DNA of 64,000 bases from Propionivibrio dicarboxylicus (GTDB lineage Bacteria; Pseudomonadota; Gammaproteobacteria; Burkholderiales; Rhodocyclaceae), in NCBI GenBank assembly GCA_945902805.1, contig CAMDMZ010000009.1:1-64000 (forward strand), read 5' to 3'. This document shows, piece by piece, positions 17,682 to 28,910 of the stretch. Position 1 is the first letter of the stretch. Each line of letters starts with the position of its first letter. The notes beneath the pieces are model-generated. The model saw nothing but the letters and a program-made list of their open reading frames with translations. It had not been told where the DNA came from and ran no database searches. Position numbers and translations under genes: made by a program.

Positions 17682-18245
17682 TTACGCCTTGGGCAGAGCA
17701 TCCAGTTCGCGATGGCAGACGGCCAACAGCAAATGGACCAGGTATTCGTGATCAGCTGACGCAACGTGTGCAGCCAATTCGGCCAATCGCGCATCCTGCC
17801 CGTCAGCCAGGGTCTGCAGTAGGACGCGCGCCGCTTCGTGTGGCGTCGGCCCACCTTCCTGATAGCCGGGCCAGGCTTTGTAATGCGCCAGCAATTGCTG
17901 CCGATAGTCGAGGTACAGTTGGCAAGTGTGGGTGAAATCCAACTCGGCTTGACGTGCTGCCGCCTCGGCATCAAGCACCGCATTGGTTTTCTTGTAATGG
18001 GCTTTTTCGGCCTCGGTCCAATGGGGTTTGTCACCTTGCTTTTCGCGCAGGGTGACAAAGGTATTTTTCAGCGCGATCTGGGAATGCGTATGCACATCGC
18101 GGAAGATGTGCAGCAGATCCTTGCCATGGCCCTCGGTGCCGACATAGCGCATTTCGCTGGTGATTTGTCGTGGATTGAAGCCGTACTGGCGCGAGCAGGC
18201 GGCACGCAGGACGTCGAACAACTCATTGATTTTGGCAGGGCTCAT
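17682..18245 (-). CDS. Unrecognised cytoplasmic protein downstream of glmS
   Basis: A 187-aa mostly helical protein without signal peptide or membrane segment. The start MSPAKINELFDVLRAACS is 6 nt after the glmS stop, so it is probably the last gene of a glmU-glmS transcript. Notable segments are YVGTEGHGKDLLHIFRDVHT and a repeat-free helical C-terminus. I do not recognise a family. A link to amino sugar metabolism is suggested only by position. Confidence 0.75.
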   Translation of the reverse strand: MSPAKINELFDVLRAACSRQYGFNPRQITSEMRYVGTEGHGKDLLHIFRDVHTHSQIALKNTFVTLREKQGDKPHWTEAEKAHYKKTNAVLDAEAAARQAELDFTHTCQLYLDYRQQLLAHYKAWPGYQEGGPTPHEAARVLLQTLADGQDARLAELAAHVASADHEYLVHLLLAVCHRELDALPKA

Positions 18246-18251
18246 GGCAAC

Positions 18252-20078
18252 TCACTCCACAGTGACGCTCTTGGCCAGGTTGCGTGGTTTATCCACGTCC
18301 GTTCCTTTGACCAATGCAACGTGATAGGCCAGCAATTGCAATGGCACGACATGCAACACCGGTGACAGTAATCCGTAATGTTCCGGCAGACGCAGGATAT
18401 GCAGTCCGGGTTCCTCCTCGACCGCCGAATCGGCATCGGCAAAAACGTAGAGCTCACCACCACGCGCCGCGACTTCCTTGAGATTGGACTTCAACTTCTC
18501 GAGCAGTGAATCATTGGGCGCAATGCTGATCACCGGCATCTCGGCGTCGACCAACGCCAAGGGGCCGTGTTTCAGCTCACCGGCCGGGTAGGCTTCAGCG
18601 TGGATGTAGGAAATTTCCTTTAGCTTCAAGGCACCCTCCATGGCGATCGGATAATGGTGGCCGCGACCGAGGAACAGGGCGTGCTGCTTGTTGGCAAAAC
18701 GCTGCGACCAAAGTTTGATTTCCGGTTCGAGAGCCAGCACCTTCTGCACGGCGACCGGCAAATGGCGCAGCGACTGTAGATATGCCGACTCGGCATCCGG
18801 ACTGAGTCGACCATTCTGTTTAGCCAGAGTCACCGCGAGCAGGAACAAGGCCGCCAGTTGCGTGGTGAATGCCTTAGTCGAGGCGACGCCAATTTCGGGG
18901 CCAGCGCGGGTGAGAAAGCGCAAGGCACACTCGCGCACGATGGCGGACTCGGGCACATTGCACAGGGCCAAGGTCTTATTCATGCCCAAACTCTTGGCGT
19001 GTTTCACCGATGCCAGGGTATCGGCAGTTTCGCCGGATTGCGAGATGGCGACCACGAGTTGATCCGGATTCGGCACCGAGACGCGATAGCGGTACTCGCT
19101 GGCAATCTCGACGGTGCAAGGAATACCGGCCAGTTGCTCGATCCAGTAGCGCGCCACCAAGCCCGAGTGGTAACTGGTGCCGCAGGCCAGAATCAGCACC
19201 GATTTCGCGTCCTGGAGCATTTCCGGCGCCGTGACGCCAAACAGGTTGGGGAAAATCGTGTGCGCGCCACCAATCATCTCCAGCGTCGCTGCCAGGGCCT
19301 GCGGCTGCTCGAAGATTTCCTTCTGCATGTAATGCGCGTAGCTGCCGAGCTCGACATCGTTGGCGGACAACGAACTCTCATGCACGGCGCGAGTAACCGC
19401 CGTCCCGTCAGCACCGACTATTTGGATCGAGTCCCGCTTGAGCTCGGCAACATCGCCTTCCTCAAGGTAAATCATCTGGCGCGTGACCTGGATCAGCGCC
19501 GACGCATCCGAGGCCGCGTACCGACCACCTTGCGCACCTTCGCCAACGCCGAGTAGCAACGGCGCCCCCTGGCGCGCGACGATGATTCGATCGTCCCACT
19601 CCTGAAGAATGGCGATGGCGTAGGCACCGATCAGGCGATGCGTAGCTTGCTGCACTGCCAAGAAGAGATCCGGAATGGTCTTTAACGTGTGGTTAATGAG
19701 ATGGGCGATCACCTCAGTGTCGGTATCGGAGGTAAACACATAGCCCGCCGCCGATAACTCGGTCTTTAGCTCGGCGTAGTTCTCGATAATGCCGTTATGC
19801 ACCACTGCCAGTCCGCTCGATACATGCGGGTGGGCGTTGCGTTCGCTGGGCACGCCGTGGGTCGCCCAGCGCGTATGCGCGATGCCATGATGCGCCACTT
19901 GGCCCTCGGCCTGCGCGGCCAACTCGGCCACCCGGCCGACGCTGCGCAGGCGCGTTAGCGTCGGATTGAGCAGGGCCATGCCGGCGGAATCGTAACCGCG
20001 ATACTCCAGCCGTTGCAACCCTTCGATCAGAACCGGAACGATGTTGCGTTCAGCAACTGCTGCGACGATGCCACACAT
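18252..20078 (-). CDS. glmS: Glutamine--fructose-6-phosphate aminotransferase
   Basis: GlmS makes glucosamine 6-phosphate from fructose 6-phosphate and glutamine, the first step to UDP-GlcNAc. The N-terminal glutaminase starts [12 protein letters not shown] with Cys2 as nucleophile. Two SIS isomerase domains follow ([45 protein letters not shown]), and the typical end [13 protein letters not shown] is complete. The length of 608 aa is normal. It lies 3 nt after the glmU stop on the same strand. No glmS ribozyme is expected or seen; instead glmU/glmS share the long hairpin leader at 21429-21472. Confidence 0.97.
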   Translation of the reverse strand: MCGIVAAVAERNIVPVLIEGLQRLEYRGYDSAGMALLNPTLTRLRSVGRVAELAAQAEGQVAHHGIAHTRWATHGVPSERNAHPHVSSGLAVVHNGIIENYAELKTELSAAGYVFTSDTDTEVIAHLINHTLKTIPDLFLAVQQATHRLIGAYAIAILQEWDDRIIVARQGAPLLLGVGEGAQGGRYAASDASALIQVTRQMIYLEEGDVAELKRDSIQIVGADGTAVTRAVHESSLSANDVELGSYAHYMQKEIFEQPQALAATLEMIGGAHTIFPNLFGVTAPEMLQDAKSVLILACGTSYHSGLVARYWIEQLAGIPCTVEIASEYRYRVSVPNPDQLVVAISQSGETADTLASVKHAKSLGMNKTLALCNVPESAIVRECALRFLTRAGPEIGVASTKAFTTQLAALFLLAVTLAKQNGRLSPDAESAYLQSLRHLPVAVQKVLALEPEIKLWSQRFANKQHALFLGRGHHYPIAMEGALKLKEISYIHAEAYPAGELKHGPLALVDAEMPVISIAPNDSLLEKLKSNLKEVAARGGELYVFADADSAVEEEPGLHILRLPEHYGLLSPVLHVVPLQLLAYHVALVKGTDVDKPRNLAKSVTVE

Positions 20079-20081
20079 GGT

Positions 20082-21404
20082 TTAAGCCTTCTTCTGTTTG
20101 ACCGGGCGCTTCCAGCCGGCGATGGTCATCTGCTTGGCCCGTGAAATGGTGAGTGCATCCGGCGGAGCGTTTTCGGTCAGCGTCGTGCCGGCGCCGAGCG
20201 TGGCGCCACGACCGACGGTGACCGGCGCCACCAGTTGCGTATCGGAGCCGATGAAAACATCGTCCTCGATGATGGTGCGGAACTTGTTGGCGCCGTCGTA
20301 ATTGCAGGTGATGGTGCCGGCGCCGACATTGACGCGGCTACCGATGGTGGCATCGCCGATGTAAGCGAGGTGATTGGCCTTGGAATGGGCGGCGATAAAG
20401 GAATTCTTGACTTCGACGAAGTTGCCGATATGCACGTCCTCGGCCAGTTCGGTGCCGGGACGCAGCCTGGCAAATGGGCCAATGATGCTGCCGGCGCCGA
20501 CCGTGGCGTCCTGGATCACGCAATTGGCGTTGATGCGCACGCCGTCGCCGAGAACGACGCGGCCCTCGAAGACACAATTGACGTCAATGAATACGTCGCG
20601 GCCACAGATTAACTCGCCACGCACATCAATGCGGGCCGGATCAGCCAGCATGACGCCAGCTTCCATCAGCGCCTCGGCCACATTGCGCTGATGCACGCGT
20701 TCAAGCTGGGCGAGTTGCACCTTGGAATTCACACCCTCGGTTTCCCAGGTCGCATCGGGATGCGCGGTGGTCACCGCCATGCCCTCGGCCACCGCCATGG
20801 CCACAATATCGGTCAAGTAGTACTCACCTTGGGCGTTACGATTGCCCAGCTGCGGCAGCCAGCGCGCGAGCGCCTCGCCGGGTGCGACAAGAATGCCGGT
20901 GTTGATTTCCCTGATCGCGCGTTCAGCATCATCAGCGTCTTTCTGCTCCACGATGCGCGTCACCTTGCCGTCGACGCGAACGATGCGCCCGTAACCGTGA
21001 GGGTCCGGCAAAAGGGCGGTGAGCAACCCGAGCGTGTCATCGCCGGCCGCGTCGATCAGACGCCGCAGCGTGGAAACACGCGTCAGCGGTACATCGCCGT
21101 AGAGCACTAAAGTAGGTGCTGGCGGTACGGCGGCAAATTCCGGAATGGCTTGCAGCACAGCGTGGCCGGTGCCTAGTTGCGGTTCCTGGCGGGCCCAGGA
21201 AAGATCCGGCGCATCCAGCGCTTCGCGCACGCGCTCGCCGCCATGACCATAGACGACACAGATTTTCTGCGCACCCAATTCGCGGGCGGCGTCGATGACA
21301 TGGCTCAACAGCGGCTTGCCGGCCAAGGGATGCAGCACCTTGGGCAAGTCGGAGCGCATGCGCTTACCTTGCCCGGCGGCGAGGATGACGACATTTAAGG
21401 CCAT
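20082..21404 (-). CDS. glmU: Bifunctional UDP-GlcNAc pyrophosphorylase / GlcN-1-P acetyltransferase
   Basis: GlmU acetylates glucosamine 1-phosphate and joins it to UTP. The N-terminal uridyltransferase has [27 protein letters not shown] and YGDVPL. The C-terminal half is a left-handed beta-helix of hexapeptide repeats, with the acetyl-CoA site NYDGANKF. It runs directly into glmS, so the two consecutive UDP-GlcNAc steps are co-transcribed. The segment VPPAPTLVL overlaps a weak antisense copy of the dispersed repeat. The promoter must lie upstream of the 20-bp hairpin that ends 25 nt before the ATG, or transcription must come from gltBD. Confidence 0.97.
   Translation of the reverse strand: MALNVVILAAGQGKRMRSDLPKVLHPLAGKPLLSHVIDAARELGAQKICVVYGHGGERVREALDAPDLSWARQEPQLGTGHAVLQAIPEFAAVPPAPTLVLYGDVPLTRVSTLRRLIDAAGDDTLGLLTALLPDPHGYGRIVRVDGKVTRIVEQKDADDAERAIREINTGILVAPGEALARWLPQLGNRNAQGEYYLTDIVAMAVAEGMAVTTAHPDATWETEGVNSKVQLAQLERVHQRNVAEALMEAGVMLADPARIDVRGELICGRDVFIDVNCVFEGRVVLGDGVRINANCVIQDATVGAGSIIGPFARLRPGTELAEDVHIGNFVEVKNSFIAAHSKANHLAYIGDATIGSRVNVGAGTITCNYDGANKFRTIIEDDVFIGSDTQLVAPVTVGRGATLGAGTTLTENAPPDALTISRAKQMTIAGWKRPVKQKKA
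21106..21132 (+). repeat. Dispersed 27-bp repeat, weak copy (antisense in glmU)
   Basis: 21 of 27 matches, with the run GGTGCTGGCGG and ACGGCG intact. It lies antisense to glmU over PPAPTLV, a segment that is natural for GlmU, so it could be a chance likeness or the decayed end of the series. Confidence 0.4.
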
Positions 21405-21428
21405 GAAAACCCTTTCGTCACAAAATTT

Positions 21429-21472
21429 GCCGCCGAAACCGCAGAAGGAACACCTTCTGCGGTTTCGGCGGC
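21429..21472 (-). terminator. 20-bp perfect inverted repeat between gltD and glmU
   Basis: Arms 21429-21448 and 21453-21472 are exact reverse complements (20 bp) around loop AACA. On the minus strand the hairpin is 12 nt after the gltD stop and is followed by AAATTTTGTG, then the glmU ATG at 21404. It probably terminates gltBD transcripts. It also stands in the glmU leader, so it may control read-through or mRNA ends. Confidence 0.7.
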
Positions 21473-21483
21473 GGTCCTACAAT

Positions 21484-22947
21484 TTACCGCGGCAGGGTCG
21501 ATGACCCCATCAGAAACTCATCGACGGCACGCGCACACTGACGTCCCTCACGGATCGCCCAGACCACCAGCGACTGCCCACGACGCATGTCACCCGCAGC
21601 AAACACCCCTTTGACGTTGGTCGCGTAGGCGCCCTTTCCCTCGGTTTCCGCTTTGGCGTTGTTGCGGCCATCCTTGGCCACGCCGAACGCATCGAGCACG
21701 CCACTGACCGGATTCAGGAAACCCATCGCCAGGAAAACGTAATCGGCGCGAATCTCGAATTCCGAACCCGGCACTTCGCTCATCTTGCCGCCCGTCCATT
21801 CGAGGCGCACGGCCTTGACGGCTGTGAGCTTGCCATTCTCGCCAATGAACTCCTTGGTGCCGATCGACCAGTCGCGTTCACAGCCTTCGTTGTGCGACGA
21901 GGAAGTGCGCATCTTCAGCGGCCAGTAAGGCCAGACCAGCGGACCATTCTCCTGCTCTGGTGGACGCGGCATCAATTCGATCTGGGTGATGCTGGCGGCA
22001 CCATGACGATTTGATGTCCCGACACAATCGGAGCCGGTATCACCGCCGCCGATCACCAGTACATGCTTGCCTTTGACGTTGATCGGATTCTTTTTTCCAC
22101 CCGAGACCTCCTTGTTCTGCGGAATCAGGAACTCGAGCGCGAAATGCACGCCGGCAAGGTCGCGTCCGGGTATCGGCAGGTCGCGCGGGGCCTCGGAACC
22201 GCCGGACAGGATCACGGCGTCGAACTTCTTCTGCAACTGTTCCGGGCTGATGGTCTTCTTGGCGTCGTTGATGATGCCCGTAGGCAGTACGGCGTCGGTA
22301 ACCATGGTGCTGGTAACAAACTTGACGCCTTCCGCCTTCATCTGCGCCATACGCCAATCGATCAGGCGCTTGTCGAGCTTGAAGTCGGGAATGCCATAGC
22401 GCAGGAGGCCGCCGATACGATCGTTCTTTTCATAGACCGTGACGTCATGACCAACGCGCGCCAACTGCTGCGCCGCCGCCATGCCCGCCGGGCCAGAGCC
22501 GACCACGGCCACCTTCTTGCCAGTCTTTCTGACAGGCGGTTGCGGCACCACCCAGCCGTTTTCACCGGCCTTGTCGATGATCGCGCGCTCGATCGACTTG
22601 ATGCCGACGGGCGTATGAGGAATATTCAGCGTGCAGGCCTCTTCGCAGGGTGCCGGACAAATACGGCTGGTGAACTCGGGGAAGTTGTTGGTCGAATGCA
22701 GCACACCGATCGCTTCTCGCCACTTGCCGCGATACACCAGATCGTTCCAGTCCGGAATGATGTTATTAACCGGGCAGCCGTTGTTACAGAACGGTATGCC
22801 GCAATCCATGCAGCGCGCGCCCTGCGTCTTGGCATCGGCATCACTCAAATGCGGCGTGAATTCCCGGTAATGGGTGACGCGACTATCGGCCTTTTCGTAG
22901 CAGTCAGGCACACGCTGGAGTTCAATGAATCCGGTTGGCTTGCCCAT
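21484..22947 (-). CDS. gltD: Glutamate synthase (NADPH), small subunit
   Basis: GltD feeds NADPH electrons through FAD and iron-sulfur clusters to GltB. The 487-aa product starts [20 protein letters not shown]. The N-terminal cysteines [17 protein letters not shown] and [11 protein letters not shown] bind 4Fe-4S clusters. FAD- and NADPH-binding glycine motifs are [21 protein letters not shown] and [16 protein letters not shown]. Its ATG follows the gltB stop with no gap, so the subunits are made from one message in the usual order gltB-gltD. Confidence 0.96.
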   Translation of the reverse strand: MGKPTGFIELQRVPDCYEKADSRVTHYREFTPHLSDADAKTQGARCMDCGIPFCNNGCPVNNIIPDWNDLVYRGKWREAIGVLHSTNNFPEFTSRICPAPCEEACTLNIPHTPVGIKSIERAIIDKAGENGWVVPQPPVRKTGKKVAVVGSGPAGMAAAQQLARVGHDVTVYEKNDRIGGLLRYGIPDFKLDKRLIDWRMAQMKAEGVKFVTSTMVTDAVLPTGIINDAKKTISPEQLQKKFDAVILSGGSEAPRDLPIPGRDLAGVHFALEFLIPQNKEVSGGKKNPINVKGKHVLVIGGGDTGSDCVGTSNRHGAASITQIELMPRPPEQENGPLVWPYWPLKMRTSSSHNEGCERDWSIGTKEFIGENGKLTAVKAVRLEWTGGKMSEVPGSEFEIRADYVFLAMGFLNPVSGVLDAFGVAKDGRNNAKAETEGKGAYATNVKGVFAAGDMRRGQSLVVWAIREGRQCARAVDEFLMGSSTLPR

Positions 22948-25900
22948 TTATGCAGCCTCCTTCAACTGAGCCGCAGCCATTTCCTTCAAGGCGCGACGAT
23001 ACTCATGGGGGAACACTTTGACGAATTTCTCGCGCGCCGCATCCCAATCGGCAAGAATCTCTTTGGCACGCACGCTGCCCGTCAGCTTGGCATGCTGCTC
23101 GATCATGCGTTTGAGTTGCACTTCATCGGTTTCGCCCCGATGGAACAACACGGCATCCGTTTGCGCGTCGGCGGCAACGACCTTCTCCAGAGCCACCATG
23201 CTCATGTTGCAGCGCTTGGCGAATTGGCCATCGACGTCATAGACATAGGCGATGCCGCCGGACATGCCGGCCGCAAAGTTGCGTCCGGTCATTCCCAACG
23301 CAACGACGGTACCGCCAGTCATGTATTCGCAACCATGATCGCCGGTGCCTTCGACGACGGCCTGAGCGCCAGAGTTGCGCACACAGAAGCGTTCGCCGGC
23401 AACGCCACGGAAGAAGGCTTCACCCTCGGTAGCGCCGTAAAGCACCGTATTGCCAACGATGATGTTCTCTTCGGACGGACTCTTGAATCCCTTCGGCGGA
23501 CGGACAATGATGCGGCCACCGGACAAGCCCTTGCCGACATAGTCGTTGCCGTCGCCGCTCAGTTCCAGCGTCACACCACGGGCCAGGAAGGCACCGAAAC
23601 TTTGCCCGGCAGTGCCGGTCAGCTTGACCGAAATGGTGTTGTCGGGTAATCCAGCATGACCGTAACGCTTCGCCACTTCGTGTGACAACATGGTGCCGAC
23701 GGTACGATTCTCGCTCTTGATCGTTGCCTCGATCTTGACCTTCTTGCGTTGTTCAAGAGCCTCGCCGGCCTGGGCAATCAGGCTGTGATCAAGCGCTTTA
23801 ACGAGATTGTGGTTCTGCTCTTCCTGATGGAAACGCGATACCTCGGCAGGAACCAGCGGCAAGTGGAAAATCCGCGAGAAATCGAGGCCGCGTGCCTTCC
23901 AATGGGCGATTCCTTCTTTCATATCCAGCAGATCGGCACGGCCGATCAGATCGTCGAACTTGCGGATGCCGAGTTCGGCCATCAACTCACGTACTTCTTC
24001 GGCAACGAAGAAGAAGTAATTCACCACATGTTCCGGCTGTCCCGTGAAGCGTTTGCGCAGCACCGGGTCTTGCGTGGCGACGCCAACCGGACAGGTGTTG
24101 AGATGGCATTTGCGCATCATGATGCAGCCCTCAACCACCAGCGGTGCGGTCGCAAAACCAAACTCGTCAGCACCCAGCAGCGCGCCAATCACGACGTCGC
24201 GGCCGGTCTTCATCTGACCGTCAGCCTGGACGCGAATGCGGCCACGAAGTCGATTGAGGACTAAGGTCTGCTGCGTTTCGGCAAGACCCAATTCCCACGG
24301 CGTGCCGGCGTGTTTGATTGAGGACAGCGGTGACGCGCCTGTACCGCCGTCATGGCCGGCGATAACGACGTGATCCGCCTTGGCTTTGGACACACCAGCG
24401 GCAACCGTCCCCACACCCACTTCCGACACCAACTTCACCGAAATACTCGCCTGCGGGTTGGAGTTTTTCAGGTCGTGTATCAACTGTGCCAGGTCTTCAA
24501 TCGAATAGATATCATGATGTGGCGGCGGCGAAATCAAGCCGACACCCGGCACAGAGTGACGCAGGAAGCCGATGTATTCGGACACCTTGTGACCGGGCAA
24601 CTGACCGCCTTCGCCCGGCTTCGCCCCTTGCGCCATCTTGATCTGGATCTGGTCCGAGTTGGTCAAGTATTCAGCCGTAACGCCGAAACGACCCGAAGCC
24701 ACCTGCTTGATCGACGAGCGCAGGCTATCACCTTCCAGCAAGGGAATATCGCGCTCGATGCGACTTGCGCCGATGACACTTGCCACCGTCTCGCCGGCAC
24801 CGACTTTTTTGAAGCGCTGCGGATCTTCACCACCTTCGCCGGTGTTCGACTTGCCGCCGATGCGGTTCATGGCGATCGCCAGCGTGGTGTGCGATTCGGT
24901 AGAAATTGCACCGAGCGAGATCGCGCCCGTCGCGAAACGCTTGACGATTTCCTTGGCAGATTCGACTTCATCAAGCGGCACCGCAGCACCGGCCGGCTTC
25001 ATGGCAAACAGGCCGCGCAAGGTCATGTGACGCTTGCTCTGATCGTTGATCAGCTTGGCGTATTCCTTGTAGGTATCGTATTTGCCGGTGCGCGTCGCAT
25101 GTTGCAGCTTGGCGATCGAATCCGGGGTCCACATGTGCTCTTCGCCACGGATGCGGAACGCGTATTCGCCACCCGCATCGAGCATGTTGGCCAGCACCGG
25201 ATCGGTACCGAACGCGGCGGCATGCGTATTGAGTGCTTCGAGTGCCACTTCCTTGAGGCCGATACCCTCAATCTTGGTCGGTGTGCCAGTAAAGTAACGA
25301 CCAATGAACTCGGACGACAAACCGACCGCTTCAAAAATCTGGGCGCCGCAATACGATTGGTAGGTGGAAATGCCCATCTTGGACATCACCTTCATCAAAC
25401 CCTTACCGATCGCCTTGATAAAACGCTTGTGGCACTCGGAAGCAGAGGGTTGTCCCGGAATGTTGGGCGCGATCTGCGTCAGACTTTCAAATGCCAGCCA
25501 GGGATGGATGGCCTCAGCGCCATAACCGGCAAGCGTGGCAAAGTGGTGCGTCTCACGGGCCGAGCCGCTTTCAACCACCAAGCCAACGGAGGTCCGCAAA
25601 CCGATACGGATCAGATGCTGATGCACGGCCGAACAGGCCAAGAGGGCCGGTATCGGCGCGTGAGTGGCATCGACACTGCGGTCCGACAGGATGATGACGT
25701 TACAACCTTCGCCCACCGCGCGTTGGGCGCGAGCACACACTTGGTAAAGCGCTTGACTCAAGCCTACCGCACCTTCTGCAGCGATGGTTGTGGTGTCGAT
25801 TACTTTCGAACGGAAAGCGCCATTGGTCAGCTTATCGATTTGCTTGAGCTTGGCCATATCGGCCGGTGCCAGCACCGGTTGCCGCACCTCAAGACGCGGG

Positions 25901-27576
25901 GTGGGTGTAGTTTCGGTCACCGCCAGCAGGTTGGGCTTGGGACTGACGAGCGAAATCAGCGACATCACGATTTCTTCGCGAATCGGGTCGATCGGCGGGT
26001 TCGTGACTTGCGCAAACAGTTGCTTGAAGTAGTTATAGATCGGCTTGTTCTTGCTCGACAAAACTGGCAGCGGCGAATCATTCCCCATCGAACCAGTGGC
26101 TTCTTCACCGTTGGTGGCCATGGGCTCGAGAATGAACTTGAAGTCTTCCTGCGTGTAACCGAACGCCTGCTGGAGATCGAGCACAGAGGCATTCAATTTC
26201 TGAGTGGATTTGACTTCAGGCATGTCGTCAACATAGTGCCGCGACTGCTGAATCCATTTCCGGTAGGGCTTGGCGCTGGCTAATTGCTGTTTGACTTCGT
26301 CGTCGGCAATAATGCGGCCTTCTTCAAGATCGATCAGCAGCATCTTGCCCGGCTGCAAACGCCATTTTTTGACGATCCGCTCCTGCGGAATCGGCAAGAC
26401 ACCAATTTCCGATGACATCACCACCAAGTCGTCGTCAGTGACCAGATAGCGCGCCGGACGCAAGCCGTTGCGGTCGAGCGTGGCACCGATCTGGCGACCA
26501 TCGGTAAACGCCACCGCCGCCGGGCCGTCCCATGGCTCCATCAGGGCCATGTGATATTCATAAAATGCGCGTCGCTCTTCGTCCATCAGGGGATTGCCGG
26601 CCCAGGCTTCGGGGATCAGCATCATCATGGCGTGTGCCAGGCTGTAGCCGCCCATGACCAGAAGCTCCAGCGCGTTGTCGAACGATGCGGAGTCAGACTG
26701 TCCGTCATAGATCAAGGGCCAGATCTTCTCCAGGTCTTCACCAAACAAAGGCGACGAGATGCCTTGTTCCCGCGCACGAATCCAGTTGACGTTGCCGCGC
26801 ACGGTATTGATCTCGCCATTGTGGGCGATCATACGGAACGGATGGGCTAGATCCCAGGTCGGGAAGGTGTTGGTCGAAAACCGCTGATGTACCAGGGCTA
26901 GTGCCGTCTCGAGACGTTCATCGCGCAAGTCGAGAAAGTACTCGCCGACCTGATCCGCCAGCAACATCCCTTTATAGACGACCGTGCGTACCGTCATCGA
27001 TGGCACGTAGAACATCTTGCCATCAGGCAGCTTCAGCGATTGGACGCGATGACCGGCTTCTTTGCGAATAACAAACAGCTTGCGTTCCAGTGCATCGGTA
27101 TCGGTGGCACCCTCGCCACCCTGGATAAACACCTGGCGAATTACGGGTTCAAGATCGCGCGCGGCTTGGGCCAGGCCGGAGTTATTGACTGGAACATCGC
27201 GCCAGCCGAGCAAAATCTGTCCTTCGTAACGCACGGTGCGCTCGATGGCAGCCTCGCAGGCACGACGGCTCTCGGGGTTGCGCGGCAGGAAGATCATGCC
27301 CACTCCATATTCACCAAACGGTGGCAAGGTCACGCCCTGGGCCGCCATTTCGGTGCGGAAAAACCCATCTGGTTTCTGGATCAGGATGCCAGCACCGTCA
27401 CCGAGCAAGGGATCGTAGCCAGTCGCGCCACGATGTTCCAGGTTCTTCAGAATCTGCAGGCCCTGCGCCACAATGGCGTGGCTTTTGCGATTCTTGATAT
27501 GAGCAACGAAGCCAACGCCACAGGCGTCGTGTTCGTGAGCGGGGTCATAAAGACCTTGGCGCTTGGGGAGGACCAT
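22948..27576 (-). CDS. gltB: Glutamate synthase (NADPH), large subunit
   Basis: GltB converts glutamine and 2-oxoglutarate to two glutamates. The 1542-aa product begins [20 protein letters not shown]; the cysteine in ACGVGF is the glutaminase nucleophile exposed after removal of a short propeptide. Central FMN/synthase domain motifs ([43 protein letters not shown]) and the 3Fe-4S cysteines ([15 protein letters not shown]) are intact. Residues 923-931 (KKVGAGETV) coincide with a copy of the dispersed repeat, in a loop just after the conserved GEGGED. A promoter and terminator-like hairpin lie upstream. Confidence 0.97.
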   Translation of the reverse strand: MVLPKRQGLYDPAHEHDACGVGFVAHIKNRKSHAIVAQGLQILKNLEHRGATGYDPLLGDGAGILIQKPDGFFRTEMAAQGVTLPPFGEYGVGMIFLPRNPESRRACEAAIERTVRYEGQILLGWRDVPVNNSGLAQAARDLEPVIRQVFIQGGEGATDTDALERKLFVIRKEAGHRVQSLKLPDGKMFYVPSMTVRTVVYKGMLLADQVGEYFLDLRDERLETALALVHQRFSTNTFPTWDLAHPFRMIAHNGEINTVRGNVNWIRAREQGISSPLFGEDLEKIWPLIYDGQSDSASFDNALELLVMGGYSLAHAMMMLIPEAWAGNPLMDEERRAFYEYHMALMEPWDGPAAVAFTDGRQIGATLDRNGLRPARYLVTDDDLVVMSSEIGVLPIPQERIVKKWRLQPGKMLLIDLEEGRIIADDEVKQQLASAKPYRKWIQQSRHYVDDMPEVKSTQKLNASVLDLQQAFGYTQEDFKFILEPMATNGEEATGSMGNDSPLPVLSSKNKPIYNYFKQLFAQVTNPPIDPIREEIVMSLISLVSPKPNLLAVTETTPTPRLEVRQPVLAPADMAKLKQIDKLTNGAFRSKVIDTTTIAAEGAVGLSQALYQVCARAQRAVGEGCNVIILSDRSVDATHAPIPALLACSAVHQHLIRIGLRTSVGLVVESGSARETHHFATLAGYGAEAIHPWLAFESLTQIAPNIPGQPSASECHKRFIKAIGKGLMKVMSKMGISTYQSYCGAQIFEAVGLSSEFIGRYFTGTPTKIEGIGLKEVALEALNTHAAAFGTDPVLANMLDAGGEYAFRIRGEEHMWTPDSIAKLQHATRTGKYDTYKEYAKLINDQSKRHMTLRGLFAMKPAGAAVPLDEVESAKEIVKRFATGAISLGAISTESHTTLAIAMNRIGGKSNTGEGGEDPQRFKKVGAGETVASVIGASRIERDIPLLEGDSLRSSIKQVASGRFGVTAEYLTNSDQIQIKMAQGAKPGEGGQLPGHKVSEYIGFLRHSVPGVGLISPPPHHDIYSIEDLAQLIHDLKNSNPQASISVKLVSEVGVGTVAAGVSKAKADHVVIAGHDGGTGASPLSSIKHAGTPWELGLAETQQTLVLNRLRGRIRVQADGQMKTGRDVVIGALLGADEFGFATAPLVVEGCIMMRKCHLNTCPVGVATQDPVLRKRFTGQPEHVVNYFFFVAEEVRELMAELGIRKFDDLIGRADLLDMKEGIAHWKARGLDFSRIFHLPLVPAEVSRFHQEEQNHNLVKALDHSLIAQAGEALEQRKKVKIEATIKSENRTVGTMLSHEVAKRYGHAGLPDNTISVKLTGTAGQSFGAFLARGVTLELSGDGNDYVGKGLSGGRIIVRPPKGFKSPSEENIIVGNTVLYGATEGEAFFRGVAGERFCVRNSGAQAVVEGTGDHGCEYMTGGTVVALGMTGRNFAAGMSGGIAYVYDVDGQFAKRCNMSMVALEKVVAADAQTDAVLFHRGETDEVQLKRMIEQHAKLTGSVRAKEILADWDAAREKFVKVFPHEYRRALKEMAAAQLKEAA
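24784..24810 (-). repeat. Dispersed 27-bp repeat, copy 4 (in gltB, sense)
   Basis: 24 of 27 matches, read in frame as KKVGAGETV within the large subunit of glutamate synthase. Confidence 0.75.
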
Positions 27577-27605
27577 CTTGTTCTTCCTCAGGAGATACGG
27601 CCGTC

Positions 27606-27635
27606 AAAAAAGCCGGGGCATTGTCGCTCCCCGGC
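27606..27635 (-). terminator. Intrinsic terminator in front of gltB
   Basis: On the minus strand GCCGGGG and CCCCGGC form a 7-bp GC stem with a 10-nt loop, followed by T6. It is about 105 nt after the dgt stop and 30 nt before the gltB ATG. It could end the aroK-aroB-dgt transcript. Because no room is left for a promoter after it, it also sits in the gltB leader. Confidence 0.8.
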
Positions 27636-27673
27636 CTTGTTATATCCCGTCTATGTCAACCAGCGGGACGTTG

Positions 27674-27702
27674 AATATACCGCCAAACTCGGTCGAACTC
27701 AA
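27674..27702 (-). promoter_or_regulatory. Candidate promoter for gltBD
   Basis: On the minus strand TTGAGT (27702-27697) and TATATT (27679-27674) are separated by 17 bp. Transcription would begin near 27667, upstream of the terminator hairpin, giving a leader of about 90 nt. Confidence 0.45.
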
Positions 27703-27740
27703 TACGTTGCGCTGCAGCAGCGCGAGTTAAGCCGAACTGG

Positions 27741-28910
27741 CTAAATATCGCCGACGGAAAACAGACGGCGATGTTCTTTCATCGCATAGCGATCGGTCAT
27801 GCCAGCGATATAGTCGGCAACACGCCGCGCCGTTCCTTCGGTGATATCGCGGGTTTGGTACTGATTAGGCAGCAGGCGGGGATCGTCCATGAAGGCAGCA
27901 AATAGATCACCAATAATTCGGCGCGCCTTGTAGGTCATACGCAACACTTGGTAATGCTTGTAGAGGTTGTCGCGCAAAAAACCCTTCATTGCTCGATTCT
28001 CGGCGTCCATTGCGGAAGAGAAAGCGATCAACGGCGAGGCTGTACGCACATCTTCGCTGTTGCGGGGGGCGGCTGCGTTAATTCTGCACTCCGATTCAGC
28101 CAAAAGATCCGTCACCTGAGCATCAATCATTCGTCGAATGGTTTCATGGATGCGACGGCGTTCCGGCAGATTCGGAAAGTCATTGAGGGTATCTGCGGCA
28201 TGGCGGGCGTAGAGGCTCACTGACGCAAGTTGTTCGGAGTTAATCAGGCCGGAGCGCAGACCGTCGTCGACATCATGATTGTTGTATGCAATTTCGTCCG
28301 CCAAGTTGCAGATTTGGGCTTCCAGCGTCGGGCGTCGATCGTCCAGGAAACGTTGCGCGACTTCGCCCAGATCGCGCGCCCGCGCCAGTGAACAGTGTTT
28401 GAGAATCCCTTCGCGCGTCTCGAACATTAGGTTTAGCCCGTCAAATGCACCATAGCGTTCTTCAAGGCGATCGACAATGCGCAGGCTTTGCAAGTTGTGC
28501 TCGAAACCACCGTGCTCACTCATGCATGCGTTCAAGGCATCCTGACCGGCGTGGCCGAAGGGGGTGTGGCCAAGATCATGGGCAAGGGCAATGGCTTCGG
28601 CAAGGTCGTCATTGAGATTGAGTGCCCGTGCCATGGAACGGGCTATCTGGGCAACCTCGATGCTGTGTGTCAGACGCGTACGGAAGAGGTCGCCTTCGTG
28701 GTTAACGAAGACCTGAGTCTTGTATTCGAGGCGCCTGAACGCAGTTGAATGAACTATGCGATCCCGATCTCGCTGAAACTCGCCGCGCGTCTTCGGGCGC
28801 GGTTCGGAGATAACACGACCTCGTGAATTCAGGTCGCTGACGGCGTAGGGCGCATAGTCATCCCGCACAGCAGGTCTCGATGCTTGCTTTGATGTCCTCT
28901 GGTGAGGCAT
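27741..28910 (-). CDS. dgt: Deoxyguanosinetriphosphate triphosphohydrolase-like protein
   Basis: An HD-superfamily phosphohydrolase that cleaves dGTP (or other dNTPs) to nucleoside and triphosphate. The product shows [39 protein letters not shown] and the HD pair [13 protein letters not shown]; length 389 aa from ATG 28910. That start overlaps aroB by 53 nt; GTG 28868 ([13 protein letters not shown]) is an alternative that trims the overlap to 11 nt and looks more like relatives. It is the last gene of aroK-aroB-dgt. Confidence 0.92.
   Translation of the reverse strand: MPHQRTSKQASRPAVRDDYAPYAVSDLNSRGRVISEPRPKTRGEFQRDRDRIVHSTAFRRLEYKTQVFVNHEGDLFRTRLTHSIEVAQIARSMARALNLNDDLAEAIALAHDLGHTPFGHAGQDALNACMSEHGGFEHNLQSLRIVDRLEERYGAFDGLNLMFETREGILKHCSLARARDLGEVAQRFLDDRRPTLEAQICNLADEIAYNNHDVDDGLRSGLINSEQLASVSLYARHAADTLNDFPNLPERRRIHETIRRMIDAQVTDLLAESECRINAAAPRNSEDVRTASPLIAFSSAMDAENRAMKGFLRDNLYKHYQVLRMTYKARRIIGDLFAAFMDDPRLLPNQYQTRDITEGTARRVADYIAGMTDRYAMKEHRRLFSVGDI

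Noticed and set aside
18252-20078. glmS ribozyme or similar RNA upstream of glmS
   Set aside because: glmS follows glmU by 3 nt, so there is no space for a leader RNA.
22063-26283. Long plus-strand open frames (528 and 643 codons) opposite gltB and gltD
   Set aside because: They are antisense shadows of a conserved 1542-aa enzyme in GC-rich sequence, have random-looking composition (His/Arg rich) and no ribosome-binding sites.
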